Source of the DNA: Azohydromonas aeria
GTDB lineage: Bacteria; Pseudomonadota; Gammaproteobacteria; Burkholderiales; Burkholderiaceae_C
DNA: 36,098 nt
Direction of reading: 5' to 3'
Assembly: GCF_009760915.1 (NCBI RefSeq)
Contig: NZ_VIDQ01000076.1
Location: 1 to 36,098, forward strand
The translations under genes and the position numbers were made by a program. Below, in pieces: positions 24,619-33,383 of the stretch. The notes below the pieces were generated by a model that was not told the DNA's origin, ran no database searches, and was given only the letters and a program-made list of their open reading frames with translations. How positions within the stretch are numbered: position 1 is the first letter of the stretch; every line of letters starts with the position of its first letter.

Positions 24619-25731
24619 TCAGGAGCCGGGCAGTGAAGGGGCGTCCCTGTCCATCATCTTCTTCAATGTGTCCAGGCAAGCCTCATAATCGTTGATGAAT
24701 TCTCCATAATCCTGCCACTGTGGCGTGAGACCCAGCAGGGCCTCGATCATGAATGCGGGCTTCACCTGTGTGTCGGGCGTATCGCATACGTATTTCTTGA
24801 CCATCAGCCTGACGGCCGGAAAACCAGGCAGAAACTTCAGCATCATGCCCAATTGCTCGTAGGAGCTGAATGCCGCAATGACATTTCGCGAGCTGCCTTC
24901 TTCGCGCAACTCACACTGGTGCGCGGACACGATGCGGGTGATGCGAGCCGTGATCTCAAGCGGCTCCGAAAGCCTGTAGTGCACCTGCTTGCCGGCAATC
25001 CTGCTCCCGGCCTTCACCGTGTCCGGCGGGGACTGGGCCATGCGGCCCCCAGCAACGAAGTTGAGGCTGACATCCTGGATACCGTTTCGCTTGACCAAGC
25101 TGCGATGAATACGCTCGGCGCAACTGTCGGGCGGAATGGCATTTCGCTCGGGTTCCGTGGCGTTGGCACCAGTGGACACCGCCGTGGCGGCGGCTTCATG
25201 GGGGCTTTCTACTGCCTGGGATTCCGCGCTGCCGTGCGCAATATTGCTGAGCCCGTGTGCTGCAGCGTTGATGCCACTGGTCCACTGCCTGATAGTGTCG
25301 TTGATGATGTCGCCAGCCCTTTCAAGCAGGTCCGACATGGCCATGTGGCGGGGCAGGAGGACCGCAACGCTCAACTCGTTATCGTTGTGCAATGCGACAA
25401 TCGGCATGGATTCGACATTGATTTGTGCCCGCTTTGCGATTTTATGCCGCACGCCTGTAATGTTTTCGCAACCTATCGAAATATAGTCCCGAATCGCATG
25501 TATTTCGACGGCGCAACCGGATTTCGTCTCGAACAGCGCGGCAGGTCCAAGCTTGAAAGTCATGCCGATGACGATGCTGCTGAGCAAATGGTCTGTGGCA
25601 CCGAATCTTTGGTCTGCTTCTGAAGTATCAGGTGACAGATAACGGCCCATCGATGGCGCGGATTCGTTCGCGGCCAGATTCGACGTTGAGGCGTTGCTGA
25701 ATGGGCTCGGGTCGGTGAAATCACTGCTCAT
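24619..25731 (-). CDS. Unknown 370-aa protein convergent to the giant recombinase
   Basis: ATG 25731 has a good Shine-Dalgarno (AAGGA, 6 bp away). I do not recognise the family. The N-terminal about 50 residues are Ser/Asn/Pro-rich and look disordered. Residues about 50-160 form an alternating strand/helix region (TFKLGPAALFETKSGCAVEI, INVESMPIVALHNDNELSVAVLLP). An Ala/Ser-rich linker (about 165-205) follows, then a second compact region (QDVSLNFVAGGRMAQSPP to FLPGFPAVRLMVKKYVC). No signal peptide or membrane helix is seen. Stops of this gene and the giant recombinase gene are 32 bp apart, tail to tail. GC content is lower than in the ccm region, suggesting transfer. Its link to the recombinase is inferred from position only. 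Confidence 0.65.
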   Translation of the reverse strand: MSSDFTDPSPFSNASTSNLAANESAPSMGRYLSPDTSEADQRFGATDHLLSSIVIGMTFKLGPAALFETKSGCAVEIHAIRDYISIGCENITGVRHKIAKRAQINVESMPIVALHNDNELSVAVLLPRHMAMSDLLERAGDIINDTIRQWTSGINAAAHGLSNIAHGSAESQAVESPHEAAATAVSTGANATEPERNAIPPDSCAERIHRSLVKRNGIQDVSLNFVAGGRMAQSPPDTVKAGSRIAGKQVHYRLSEPLEITARITRIVSAHQCELREEGSSRNVIAAFSSYEQLGMMLKFLPGFPAVRLMVKKYVCDTPDTQVKPAFMIEALLGLTPQWQDYGEFINDYEACLDTLKKMMDRDAPSLPGS

Positions 25732-26019
25732 TTAATTCCTTTGCCTGAAGCTTTGAGCCGTTGCCTTGGGATTGTGAGCAGGAGATTTTCTCCGATGCCT
25801 TAACTCGAGGATTTCATGGGTGAAATGTGAGTTTTCAAGGCTTCAACCATTAACCGGGCGAGTGACGCTACATCCATCAGGGCCAGCAGCGCAAGCTTGC
25901 GGCAATGTCCCTGCCCGTGCTGCGGTCCATATGCCAATGGAATGCGATGGTGCAAATGGCATGCTGTCCTGCACCGCATACGCCAGCTGCCTTGCGCAAA
26001 TGTCCGGGTCCGTGAATGG

Positions 26020-26940
26020 CTACAGGCCCGCCTGCGCCTGCGCCGGCGGTGAGGACGACGCGCCTGGCGGCCAGTAGGTCGAGTCGAACACCATGTCCGA
26101 TAGCCGGCGCTTGAAGCCGGGGCTACCGCTGAACAGCTTGAACAGCTCGGTGAGGTCGGACAGCAGGTCCAGCACGACGCGACCCAGGGCCCGGTCATGC
26201 CCCCGCCGAGCGCTCTGCCGGTCGGAGTCGCGTTGCGCGTTGAGGTAAGCTTTGTTTCGGGCCAAGCGCGCCTGGATTTCCTCGGCAATGACTTGCTGGA
26301 TCTTGTCGGTGTCCTTCCACTCGATGTTGCCGAACAGGGTGTTGAAGGTCTTGACGATCACGGGCAACCGCTCGATTTCGGGCACCAAGCCCGTACCGCC
26401 AGCGACTTGGTACGCGGGCTCGACCGTGCCGTCCTCGTCGGCCAAATCCATGTTAGACAGCTCCGCCTCGACCCCGGACCGTTAGCTGTCCTTGTCGATG
26501 GCTTCGAGCACGTCCTTGGACAGGTCTTCCTTTTTCAGCGCGGGCAGCTTCGGGATCAGGAAGTTGAGGAACCTGGACAGCTTCTCCCGGGCCGGGTGCC
26601 TGTAGCTCAGGATCGCGCCCAGGAAGCCGTAGCTGCGCACGAAAGCCTTGGCCTTGCTCTTGAATTCGACCTGCCGGTCCTCGTCCAGGCGTTCCTGGTG
26701 CGCCGCCATGCATGCGTCGAGCATCGGGTCAAGCCGCTCGTGCTCAGCGCCTCGCACGGACAGCACCACCGATATCCTCGACCTGCTGCGCGTCGAGGTC
26801 GGCCTTGGGGTCGTGCAGCTTGTTAGGGTCGGTCCCGCCCAGCTGCACCGTGGCGCGGTAGGGGTCCTGGAACGCCGTCTTCAACCCACGGCATTGTGCC
26901 GGCGAAGTCCACCACGCAGGGGGCGTGCAAATATTCGGCG
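26020..26940 (-). pseudogene. hsdR (type I restriction subunit), broken 3' remnant
   Basis: Minus-strand pieces match the C-terminal third of HsdR: CVVDFAGTMP (about 26910), TAFQDPYRATVQLGGTDPNKLHDPKADLDAQQVEDIGG in a second frame, then HQERLDEDRQVEFKSKAKAFVRSYGFLGAILSYRHPAREKLSRFLNFLIPKLPALKKEDLSKDVLEAIDKDS. A TAA at 26484-26482 interrupts, after which the same frame goes on with LADEDGTVEPAYQVAGGTGLVPEIERLPVIVKTFNTLFGNIEWKD and ends in DLLSDLTELFKLFSGSPGFKRRLSDMVFDSTY. The TAA probably replaced a Tyr codon (family: DKDSYR). The helicase and nuclease domains upstream are missing, and no hsdM or hsdS is seen. At least two frameshifts, one stop and a 5' truncation make it non-functional. Confidence 0.75.
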
Positions 26941-27100
26941 GGCCCGCAGGCCGGTTGGGCATGGACGGAACACACACGCGGCTCACAGACAAAGAAAACG
27001 CCAGCGCCAACTCCGAAGCAACATACCCGAGTCTCACCATCAGGCTATCCCTGCCCAGCCTGTTTTTCTCGACTGCACCGCCTGTTCTGGCCGCGTTGAA

Positions 27101-27129
27101 GGGGGGAGAAGGGGGAGGCAGGGGAGGGG
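27101..27129 (+). other. G-quadruplex-type G-run motif upstream of the zeta-like toxin
   Basis: Four runs of four or more G lie within 29 bases, separated by AGAA, AGGCA and A. This fits the G3+N1-7 pattern. It lies about 127 bp before the toxin ATG on the coding strand, within an otherwise gene-free stretch (26941-27255). A regulatory role is speculative. Confidence 0.6.
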
Positions 27130-27255
27130 AGTTGGTCGGTGGGTGGTTTGTAGTCTTCGGGTATGTTGCGGATGTGCTTTCGTTGCCTGTTCGCTGGCTG
27201 CACTGAGATCCTGGTCAACGGCCCGGCCCCTTGGGCAAACATCGAGAATTCCGCC

Positions 27256-27864
27256 ATGAGCCATTCACCGTCGCCACGGCTGGTCCTCGTCGGCGGCCCC
27301 AACGGCGCTGGCAAGACCACCTTTGCCCGCCTCTACGCCCGCAGCGAAGGGCTGCCCTACCTGGGCGCTGACGACATTGCCCTGCAGCTGTCGCCCTTGG
27401 ACCCAGCCCGTGCACGCGTGGCCGCCGGACGTGAGTTCAGCAAGAGGCTCGGCGCTGCACTGCAGGCCAGCGAGTCACTGGTGATCGAATCAACGCTCTC
27501 CGGCGCGAGCCTTGCCCGCAGCATCGCTAAGGCACGCGAGCGCGGCTACGAGGTCACGCTGGTCTTCGTCTTCCTCGACAGCGCCGAGCTGTGCCTGCGC
27601 CGCATCGCTGAACGGGTTGCGCAGGGCGGCCACGACGTGCCGGAAGAAGACGTACGCCGCCGTTTCCTACGGGCTGCTCCGGTGTTCTGGCACCAGTACC
27701 GCCCGCTGGCTCACCAAAGCATGGTGGTGTTCAATGGCGGAGAATCCTTCCTCGTCGTCGCTGAGACGCAGGACGGCCAGTGGCAGGTATACGACGAACA
27801 GATGTGGACCGCTTTCCAGGCCCTCCTTCCTACACCGAAACATGACCCATCCGAAGAAGGCTGA
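27256..27864 (+). CDS. Zeta-toxin-like P-loop kinase
   Basis: From ATG 27256 the protein is 202 aa. The Walker A motif GGPNGAGKTTFARLYA (about residues 12-27), GADDIALQLSP, ESTLSGASLARSIAKARERGYEVTLVFVFL (about 77-107) and RIAERVAQGGHDVPEEDVRRRF (about 116-137) are typical of the zeta/UDP-N-acetylglucosamine kinase family. Zeta toxins phosphorylate UDP-GlcNAc and block cell-wall synthesis; some family members phosphorylate other small molecules. The P-loop lysine and the Asp/Arg residues are present, so it looks active. The small gene that follows overlaps by 23 bp. No epsilon-type antitoxin is upstream. The frame is open to 27163, but ATG 27256 fits the family start. Confidence 0.82.
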   Translation: MSHSPSPRLVLVGGPNGAGKTTFARLYARSEGLPYLGADDIALQLSPLDPARARVAAGREFSKRLGAALQASESLVIESTLSGASLARSIAKARERGYEVTLVFVFLDSAELCLRRIAERVAQGGHDVPEEDVRRRFLRAAPVFWHQYRPLAHQSMVVFNGGESFLVVAETQDGQWQVYDEQMWTAFQALLPTPKHDPSEEG

Positions 27865-28054
27865 ACGCTGGTCCGCCGGCATCATGCGCATTGGCAACCA
27901 AGCCGTGCGCGAGGCACAGGCCCGCAACCGCGCGCTGGGCATTCCCAACTGGTATTCGCTCAACGGCCGCTTGGTCAGCGACGCCAGCGTGACGCCTGGC
28001 TCGTCCGCGGTGAACACGCCACGGCAGGACAAGGGCAGCGATCACACCAGCTGA
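27842..28054 (+). CDS. Small basic partner of the zeta-like toxin, possible antitoxin
   Basis: This 70-aa protein overlaps the end of the toxin gene by 23 bp in another frame, so the two are probably co-translated. The sequence KKAERWSAGIMRIGNQAVREAQARNRALGIPNWYSLNGRLVSD is a compact helix plus a WYSLNGRLV end. I recall similar small proteins next to chromosomal zeta-like kinases. Toxin-first order with a small second gene is known for some TA pairs, but an antitoxin role is inferred. The last about 20 residues look unstructured. Confidence 0.7.
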   Translation: MTHPKKAERWSAGIMRIGNQAVREAQARNRALGIPNWYSLNGRLVSDASVTPGSSAVNTPRQDKGSDHTS

Positions 28055-28097
28055 CCAGTCAAAGCGGCTGGACTACGCCGGGCTTTCCTTGCCAGAC

Positions 28098-28631
28098 TTA
28101 CTTCGGCAGCCGCCGGATGCTGACCATGATCAGCACGACGCTTGCGAGCAGAAGGGCTGCGAACACCGACATGGCGCCTTGCACTTTCAGGGCATCCATC
28201 AGTGCCCCAAGCCCTATGGTGGAAACGGCGGACCCCAGGTAGCCCGCCATCAGGTAGGTCGAGGCCAACTGTGCACGGCGCTGCGGCGGTGCGAGCTCCG
28301 TCACGGCGCTGGAGGATCCAATGAAGCCCGCCCCGTAGCCCATGCCGTCGGCGATGGCGGCCAGTCCCAGGCTCCATGCCGAGCCCATCGCCAGGGTGAC
28401 CAGGCATCCGGCCAGGGACACGACCAGCAAGACGAAACCGGCTTGCACGGTCGTGCGCTGCACAAAGCGAGAGGCTGTCATCTGGCTGCACCCGGCCACG
28501 ACCTGAAACAGCGCGGCAATGAGCCCGGCGCCTCCCGTGCCCAGCCTGGGCACGACCTCACGCGCCAGCGTCGGGCCGAAGGCCATGAAAGCCGCGCCCA
28601 CCGACGAGGCCGCGACCACCACTCGCGCCAC
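28098..28631 (-). pseudogene. MFS transporter, C-terminal half only
   Basis: 177 codons with about five hydrophobic helices (ATG/GTG region from 28631) match the second half of a major facilitator transporter: AAFMAFGPTLAREVVPRLGTGGAGLIAALFQ, VTLAMGSAWSLGLAAIADGMGYGAGFIGSSSAVTELAPPQRRAQLASTYLMAGYLGSAVSTIGLGAL. A complete MFS protein has about 400 aa and 12 helices, so the N-terminal half is gone. The break lies within about 10 bp of the broken end of a DUF1016 gene at about 28632, so a deletion or recombination joined the two fragments. Confidence 0.75.
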
Positions 28632-29019
28632 GCCGGCTCCTTCAGCTTGGTCAGTAGCGTCACGACGTGAAACCAGGGCAATTGGTCAGCAGGCTGCTGA
28701 CCGAATCGGCCATCCGGGCAGTGCTGCGCGAAGAAGCGCATGTACTTGAGGTTGCTGCCGGACCAGCCGCGCATGTCGGGGAATGCATCCCGGATGTCGC
28801 GCGCCAGGCGGTCGATCACCTTGGCTCTCCAGCCCTGCGCGTGCTGCCGCGCCAGGATTTCGCGCCCGATGCGGCCGTAGAACTGCCCCAGTTTGGCGTT
28901 GACCGCCAGCACCGTGCGCTGGCGCACGTGGGCAATCTCGGCCTTCAGGGCAGCGAGCCAGTCGGCATAGCCCACCGGCAGTGCCTGTGGCAGCGCGTCT
29001 TGGTGGAATCCTTCTTCAT
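28632..29019 (-). pseudogene. DUF1016/YhcG-type nuclease, N-terminal domain fragment
   Basis: Minus-strand sequence ALPVGYADWLAALKAEIAHVRQRTVLAVNAKLGQFYGRIGREILARQHAQGWRAKVIDRLARDIRDAFPDMRGWSGSNLKYMRFFAQ...QLPWFHVVTLLTKLKEPAW matches the DUF1016 N-terminal domain. The C-terminal PD-(D/E)XK nuclease domain is absent; sequence switches to the MFS fragment after LLTKLKEPAW near 28635. The ATG at 29019 is in a different frame from the domain, so the start is also damaged (GTG 28975 is the only in-frame option near the usual start). YhcG-type proteins are linked to DNA repair and restriction-modification islands. This copy should be inactive. Confidence 0.72.
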
Positions 29020-29151
29020 TGCCGTCGATTCTGGCGGAACGCCGATCCCCTCCTTCGTCTGGCTGGACGCTGCGACAGCCGGCTTCAGCCGGGCAGTCCG
29101 CGGCGGGTCGAATGGCTGGATCACCTCGACTCTGGCGAGACAATCCCCAGC

Positions 29152-31590
29152 ATGGCCAACGCCTCCCAGCCCGAGCGGGACCTCATCGCCGCACTGAAAA
29201 CCGAGAACGCCCGGCTGGTGGCGCTGCTGGAGCAGCACGGGATCGATTGGCGCCGGCCCTCGGTGCCCCTGCCGGCACCGGCAGCGCCGCTGCAGGAGCC
29301 TGCGCCAGCGCGGCTGTCCACGGCCGGGAAGGTGGCACTGTTCCGCCAGCTCTTTCGCGGCCGCACCGACGTCTACCCGGTGCGCTGGGAAAACCGCGCC
29401 GGCGACCGCTCGGGCTACACCCCGGCCTGTGCCAACGAGTGGCGGCCCGGCGTGTGCGCCAAGCCGACCATCAAGTGCGCCGACTGTGCCCATCGACAGT
29501 TGCTGCCGCTCGACGACGCCGTTGTCCACGACCACCTGGCCGGCCGCCACACCATCGGCGTGTATCCGCTGCTGCAAGACGACAGCTGCCACTTCCTAGC
29601 CGTGGACTTCGACGAGGCCGAGTGGCGCGAGGACGCCCGTGCCTTCGTGGGCTCCTGCCGGGAGCTCGGCGTGCCGGCGGCGCTGGAGATTTCGCGCTCG
29701 GGGCAGGGCGCGCACGCGTGGGTGTTCTTCGCCGGCAGGGTCGCCGCCCGCGATGCCCGGCGCCTGGGCACCGCACTCATCAGCCATGCCTGCAGCCGCA
29801 CACACCAGTTGCAGCTGAGCTCCTACGACCGGCTCTTCCCCAACCAGGACACGCTGCCCAAGGGCGGCTTCGGCAACCTGATCGCCCTGCCACTGCAGAA
29901 GTTTTGCCGCGAGCACGGCTGCAGCGTCTTCGCGGACGACGAGCTGCGCCCGCATGTCGATCAGTGGGCCTTTCTTGCCTGCGTCGAGCGGATGGCACCG
30001 CTCGACATCGAGCCCGTGATCCTGCGCGCCACCGGCGGAGCGCACCCATTGGACGTCACGTTCATCGAGGACGAGGATCTGGCCACGCCGTGGCAGCGTC
30101 CGGCTCCTGGCGGCCGGCTCGCCGGCCCCATGCCCGAAGCGCTGACCCTCACCCTGGCCAACCAGATCTACGTGGAGAAGGCAGCGCTGCCGCAGGCACT
30201 GGCCAACCGGCTCATCCGCCTGGCCGCGTTCCAGAATCCGGAGTTCTACCGGGCACAGGCCATGCGCCTGTCGGTCTGGGACAAGCCCCGCGTCATCGGC
30301 TGCGCGCAGAACTTCCCGCGCCACATCGGCTTGCCGCGTGGCTGCCTGGACGGCGTGCTCGCGCTGCTGCGCGACAACGGCATCCGCTGCGATCTGCACG
30401 ACGAGCGGCAGGGCGGTACACCCATCGACGCCAGCTTTGCCGGGCTGCTGCGTCCGGACCAGGAGGCCGCCGTGTCGGCCATGCTGCGCCACGACACCGG
30501 CGTGCTGTGCGCCCCCACGGCCTTCGGCAAGACGGTCAGTGCCGCAGCGCTCATCGCGCGACGCGGCGTCAACACGCTGGTGCTGGTGCACCGCACCGAG
30601 TTGCTGCGTCAGTGGCAGGAAAGATTGCAGGCCTTCCTCGGCGTCGAGCGGAAAAGCGTCGGTGTCATCGGCTGCGGCAAGGACCGACCCACCGGGCGTA
30701 TTGACGTTGCGGTAATGCAGTCGCTCTACCGCCAGGGAAAGGCTGACGAGCGCGTCGCGCAGTACGGGCATATCATCGTCGACGAGTGCCACCACGTCGG
30801 CGCAGCTTCCTTCGAGGCGCTGCTGCGACACGTCAAGGCCAGGTACGTGCTGGGCCTGACCGCCACGCCCATCCGCCGCGACGGTCAGCAGCCAGTCCTC
30901 TTCATGCAGTGCGGCCCCGTGCGCCACACCGCGCAGCGACCCGTCGAAGCGCCGCAGGACCTCGCGGTCATCCCGCGCTACCTCTCCTCGCGTCTTGACG
31001 TGGCAGCCGACGCCGCTATCCAGGAAGTATTCCGCCGCGTGGCCTGCGATGCGCCGCGCACCGACGCGATTGCGGCTGAGGTACAGGCCGCCTGCCAGCA
31101 AGGCCGCAAGGTGCTGGTACTCACCGAGCGCACCGACCACCTCGATGCGATGGCGGCGCGGCTGGTCGACTGCGCTGCACCGCTGTTCGTGCTGCACGGG
31201 CGCATCTCGCGCAAGGATCGCAGCGCGCTGCTCGATGCACTCGATGCGCTGCCACCTGATGCCGCGCGCGTGCTGCTGGCCACTGGCCGCTTGGTCGGCG
31301 AAGGTTTCGACCATCCGCCCCTGGACACCCTGGTGCTGGCCATGCCCGTGTCATGGAAGGGCACGCTGCAGCAGTACGCGGGCCGGCTTCACCGCGAGCA
31401 CATCGCCAAGGCTAGTGTGCAGATCATCGACTTCGTGGATGAGGGCCACCCGGCACTGCTGCGCATGTGGGACCGGCGCCAGCGAGGTTACAAGGCCATG
31501 GGGTACCGAATAACAGAAAGCGGTTCGCTGCCAACAGACCGAACGATGCAAGCTGTCCTGGAATACGGCACGTCGGGGCAACCTCCGTAG
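29152..31590 (+). CDS. TOTE conflict system protein: archaeo-eukaryotic primase plus SF2 helicase
   Basis: From ATG 29152 the protein is 812 aa. After a short coiled-coil start (IAALKTENARLVALLEQHGIDW) comes a TOTE-type primase domain with a cysteine cluster (about residues 93-113), the catalytic DFD at 152-154 (FLAVDFDEAEW) and the SGQGAHAWVFF motif with His 188. The SF2 helicase has Walker A APTAFGKTVSAAAL (Lys 460), DECHH (544-548), LTATPIRRDG and the arginine-finger motif QYAGRLHRE (about 741-749). Such primase-helicase proteins are described as part of conflict systems in bacteria and transposable elements, thought to act on nucleic acid of invaders. No separate nuclease partner is seen next to it. 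All core motifs are intact. Confidence 0.87.
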   Translation: MANASQPERDLIAALKTENARLVALLEQHGIDWRRPSVPLPAPAAPLQEPAPARLSTAGKVALFRQLFRGRTDVYPVRWENRAGDRSGYTPACANEWRPGVCAKPTIKCADCAHRQLLPLDDAVVHDHLAGRHTIGVYPLLQDDSCHFLAVDFDEAEWREDARAFVGSCRELGVPAALEISRSGQGAHAWVFFAGRVAARDARRLGTALISHACSRTHQLQLSSYDRLFPNQDTLPKGGFGNLIALPLQKFCREHGCSVFADDELRPHVDQWAFLACVERMAPLDIEPVILRATGGAHPLDVTFIEDEDLATPWQRPAPGGRLAGPMPEALTLTLANQIYVEKAALPQALANRLIRLAAFQNPEFYRAQAMRLSVWDKPRVIGCAQNFPRHIGLPRGCLDGVLALLRDNGIRCDLHDERQGGTPIDASFAGLLRPDQEAAVSAMLRHDTGVLCAPTAFGKTVSAAALIARRGVNTLVLVHRTELLRQWQERLQAFLGVERKSVGVIGCGKDRPTGRIDVAVMQSLYRQGKADERVAQYGHIIVDECHHVGAASFEALLRHVKARYVLGLTATPIRRDGQQPVLFMQCGPVRHTAQRPVEAPQDLAVIPRYLSSRLDVAADAAIQEVFRRVACDAPRTDAIAAEVQAACQQGRKVLVLTERTDHLDAMAARLVDCAAPLFVLHGRISRKDRSALLDALDALPPDAARVLLATGRLVGEGFDHPPLDTLVLAMPVSWKGTLQQYAGRLHREHIAKASVQIIDFVDEGHPALLRMWDRRQRGYKAMGYRITESGSLPTDRTMQAVLEYGTSGQPP

Positions 31591-32269
31591 ACAAGGCAGG
31601 TGGTGCACTTCGTCAGGTCAGCACTGTTTATGGTTTTGTTGCCTATGAAACTTCACATAATGCCGATTGTTGCCAACGCAACTTGTTGAGCGGTCAGGCG
31701 ATTCTCCGGCGCCCCGCGCCAGCCGCGGGTTCCTCGCAGTGGCCCGGATCCAGCGCAAGTTTCGGCGACACGCCGGGCCCTCGTCGTTGCCTCTCCTGGG
31801 TTCAAGCGCCGCATCTTGCGGTGGTCGTTGATGCTCGCATCACACCGACCGGCCGGAACATGGCGTGCGGCTTCAAGGACCCAACTGCTCATGGCCGCTC
31901 CTGTCCTGCAGTGCGGCGAGCGCCTTGCCCGGTAGCCAGCATCGTTGATGCGCAAGCGCGAACCGGCGCCTTGAAATAGCCGATGGTGGAGATGGCGGCC
32001 GTGCTGCGTAGCGCCAACCAATACGACGGCTTGCAGGACAAGTTCTTGAAATACCGTCGTCTTGCAAACCGGAATCCATCGTCCATCGCAAAGCACAGGG
32101 AAAGGCCCTGCGAATATACGAGAGCGACTGGTGCACCAGGGTGTCGAAGAGGCGGTTTAATGCCGCTTTTTTTGGCTCGCGGCTGTCGTCGCATGGGTCG
32201 GCCGTGCAGTTTCGAGGAAGACTCTGGGCAACAACGGTCCCCGGGGTATCGCGGCGAATTGCACGGAGT
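31591..32269. other. Long gap with no recognisable gene
   Basis: Short ORFs exist on both strands (for example minus 31653-32096 and 31889-32194), but none shows family resemblance, a good Shine-Dalgarno or coding-like composition over its length. No tRNA, repeat array or clear terminator was seen. Confidence 0.45.
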
Positions 32270-32629
32270 TCAGGACGCCTCGCGTTTGCACGAAAAAGTC
32301 AGTTTGTCCTCTTCCGAGAGGGAGTCCCAGTCGAGTGGCTCTTTTTCCTGGGCCAGCCTGTACACCAGGGAGACGAACTCGCACGCGCCTGCGCCGAAAG
32401 CTTCGACCCAGCGGTCGCTCCAGGATCGCTTGCGGCCGCGCTTCTTGCGCCGCTTCGCCTTCCGCGCGGCACTGCGGAACTGCCCGGGCGAGACGTTCGG
32501 ATGAGACGTATCAACGGTGCCCTTTCTTGCGGGCTTGGCGCCCTTCTTGCCGTGTGCCGCGTCCACAGCGGGATTTTGCGCAGCAACCGCTGTACTGGAC
32601 GCGGACTTGTCGGTGCGGTGGTTGGACAT
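32270..32629 (-). CDS. Small basic protein of unknown function
   Basis: 119 aa from ATG 32629 (a TTG at 32659 would add 10). The middle is strongly basic (KAKRRKKRGRKRSWSDRW), the N-terminus is Ala/Ser-rich and looks disordered, and the C-terminus is acidic and probably helical (LVYRLAQEKEPLDWDSLSEEDKLTF). Nucleic-acid binding is possible given the charge. It is divergent from the gene at 32764, with a 134-bp AT-richer space between them. No strong Shine-Dalgarno is present. No family recognised. Confidence 0.5.
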   Translation of the reverse strand: MSNHRTDKSASSTAVAAQNPAVDAAHGKKGAKPARKGTVDTSHPNVSPGQFRSAARKAKRRKKRGRKRSWSDRWVEAFGAGACEFVSLVYRLAQEKEPLDWDSLSEEDKLTFSCKREAS

Positions 32630-32763
32630 ATTGCAATTGCACCCGTGTTTAGCAAGCAATCACGCTAGCATGGCGACTTGGCAATTCAAGTGCAGGTTGC
32701 GCTGATATGCATGATGGACAGCCAGGCCCAAATTGATGACGTTCAGTCAGATCAGGAGATGCC

Positions 32764-33081
32764 GTGCTGATGATTACCACGTCCACGCTGCCGGCAAGAT
32801 ACGTCGTCAAGGACGTGTTCCCGATGGTTCTTGCCAATCAGCCTGTCACGATCGCCGGGAAGAGCGTGGGCCGGCAGGTGCTCGAAATGATGGGCAAGGG
32901 AAGCAACGAATACGAGGCAGCGCTGAAGTTGCTGGAGTCGCTGGCGCCGGCAGAGGCCAACGTCATGCTCGGCGTGCAGGTCTCCACGTCGACCTGCATG
33001 CTGGGCAAGGAACTCGTATTGATGCTCACGCTGGTCGGCACGCCAGCCATTGCTGAGGAGGTTGCTGCCTCAACCGAATGA
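32764..33081 (+). CDS. YbjQ/UPF0145-like small protein
   Basis: 105 aa from GTG 32764 (AGGAG Shine-Dalgarno 5 bp upstream); ATG 32770 is an alternative. The layout resembles YbjQ: MITTSTLPARY at the start, YEAALKLLESLAPAEANVMLGVQVSTSTCMLGKELVLMLTLVGTPAIAEE at the end. YbjQ-like proteins form ring-shaped oligomers and have been suggested to bind heavy metals, but their role is unclear. The resemblance is weak in the middle. Composition and start signals support a real gene. No operon partner is evident; the next gene starts 300 bp later. Confidence 0.5.
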   Translation: MLMITTSTLPARYVVKDVFPMVLANQPVTIAGKSVGRQVLEMMGKGSNEYEAALKLLESLAPAEANVMLGVQVSTSTCMLGKELVLMLTLVGTPAIAEEVAASTE

Positions 33082-33383
33082 TGTCCAAGCTATGACTTGC
33101 GACGCCTTCATCGCTTGACAGGTCGCGATAAGGCGCCTTATGCAAAGCCGGTGTCGCGTCCGCCGTGCGTGTGGCCGGTGACGAATGCCAATCGTGATCA
33201 CGCGCGTCCTGTCTGGCCGGGACAGTGGACCCGTCCGGCCCGGGCCGATCGCTGTACGGGTTCGTTCCTGACGCCCGGCAGCGATGCCGTGGGCACTTGA
33301 TGGTGCATGGCCGCCACCGGCAAAGAGCGCAACGGCTCCTCTCCGGTATGCTCGCGCCCCTTTTTTGCAACAGCAGGACCCCC
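33082..33383. other. Gap before the SWIB gene
   Basis: No gene is recognised. A T-run (CCCCTTTTTTGC, about 33358-33368) precedes the Shine-Dalgarno of the next gene. Nothing else stands out. Confidence 0.4.

Noticed and set aside
31653..32194. Minus-strand ORFs in the gap after the TOTE gene
   Set aside because: Two frames overlap, neither has a family match or start signal.
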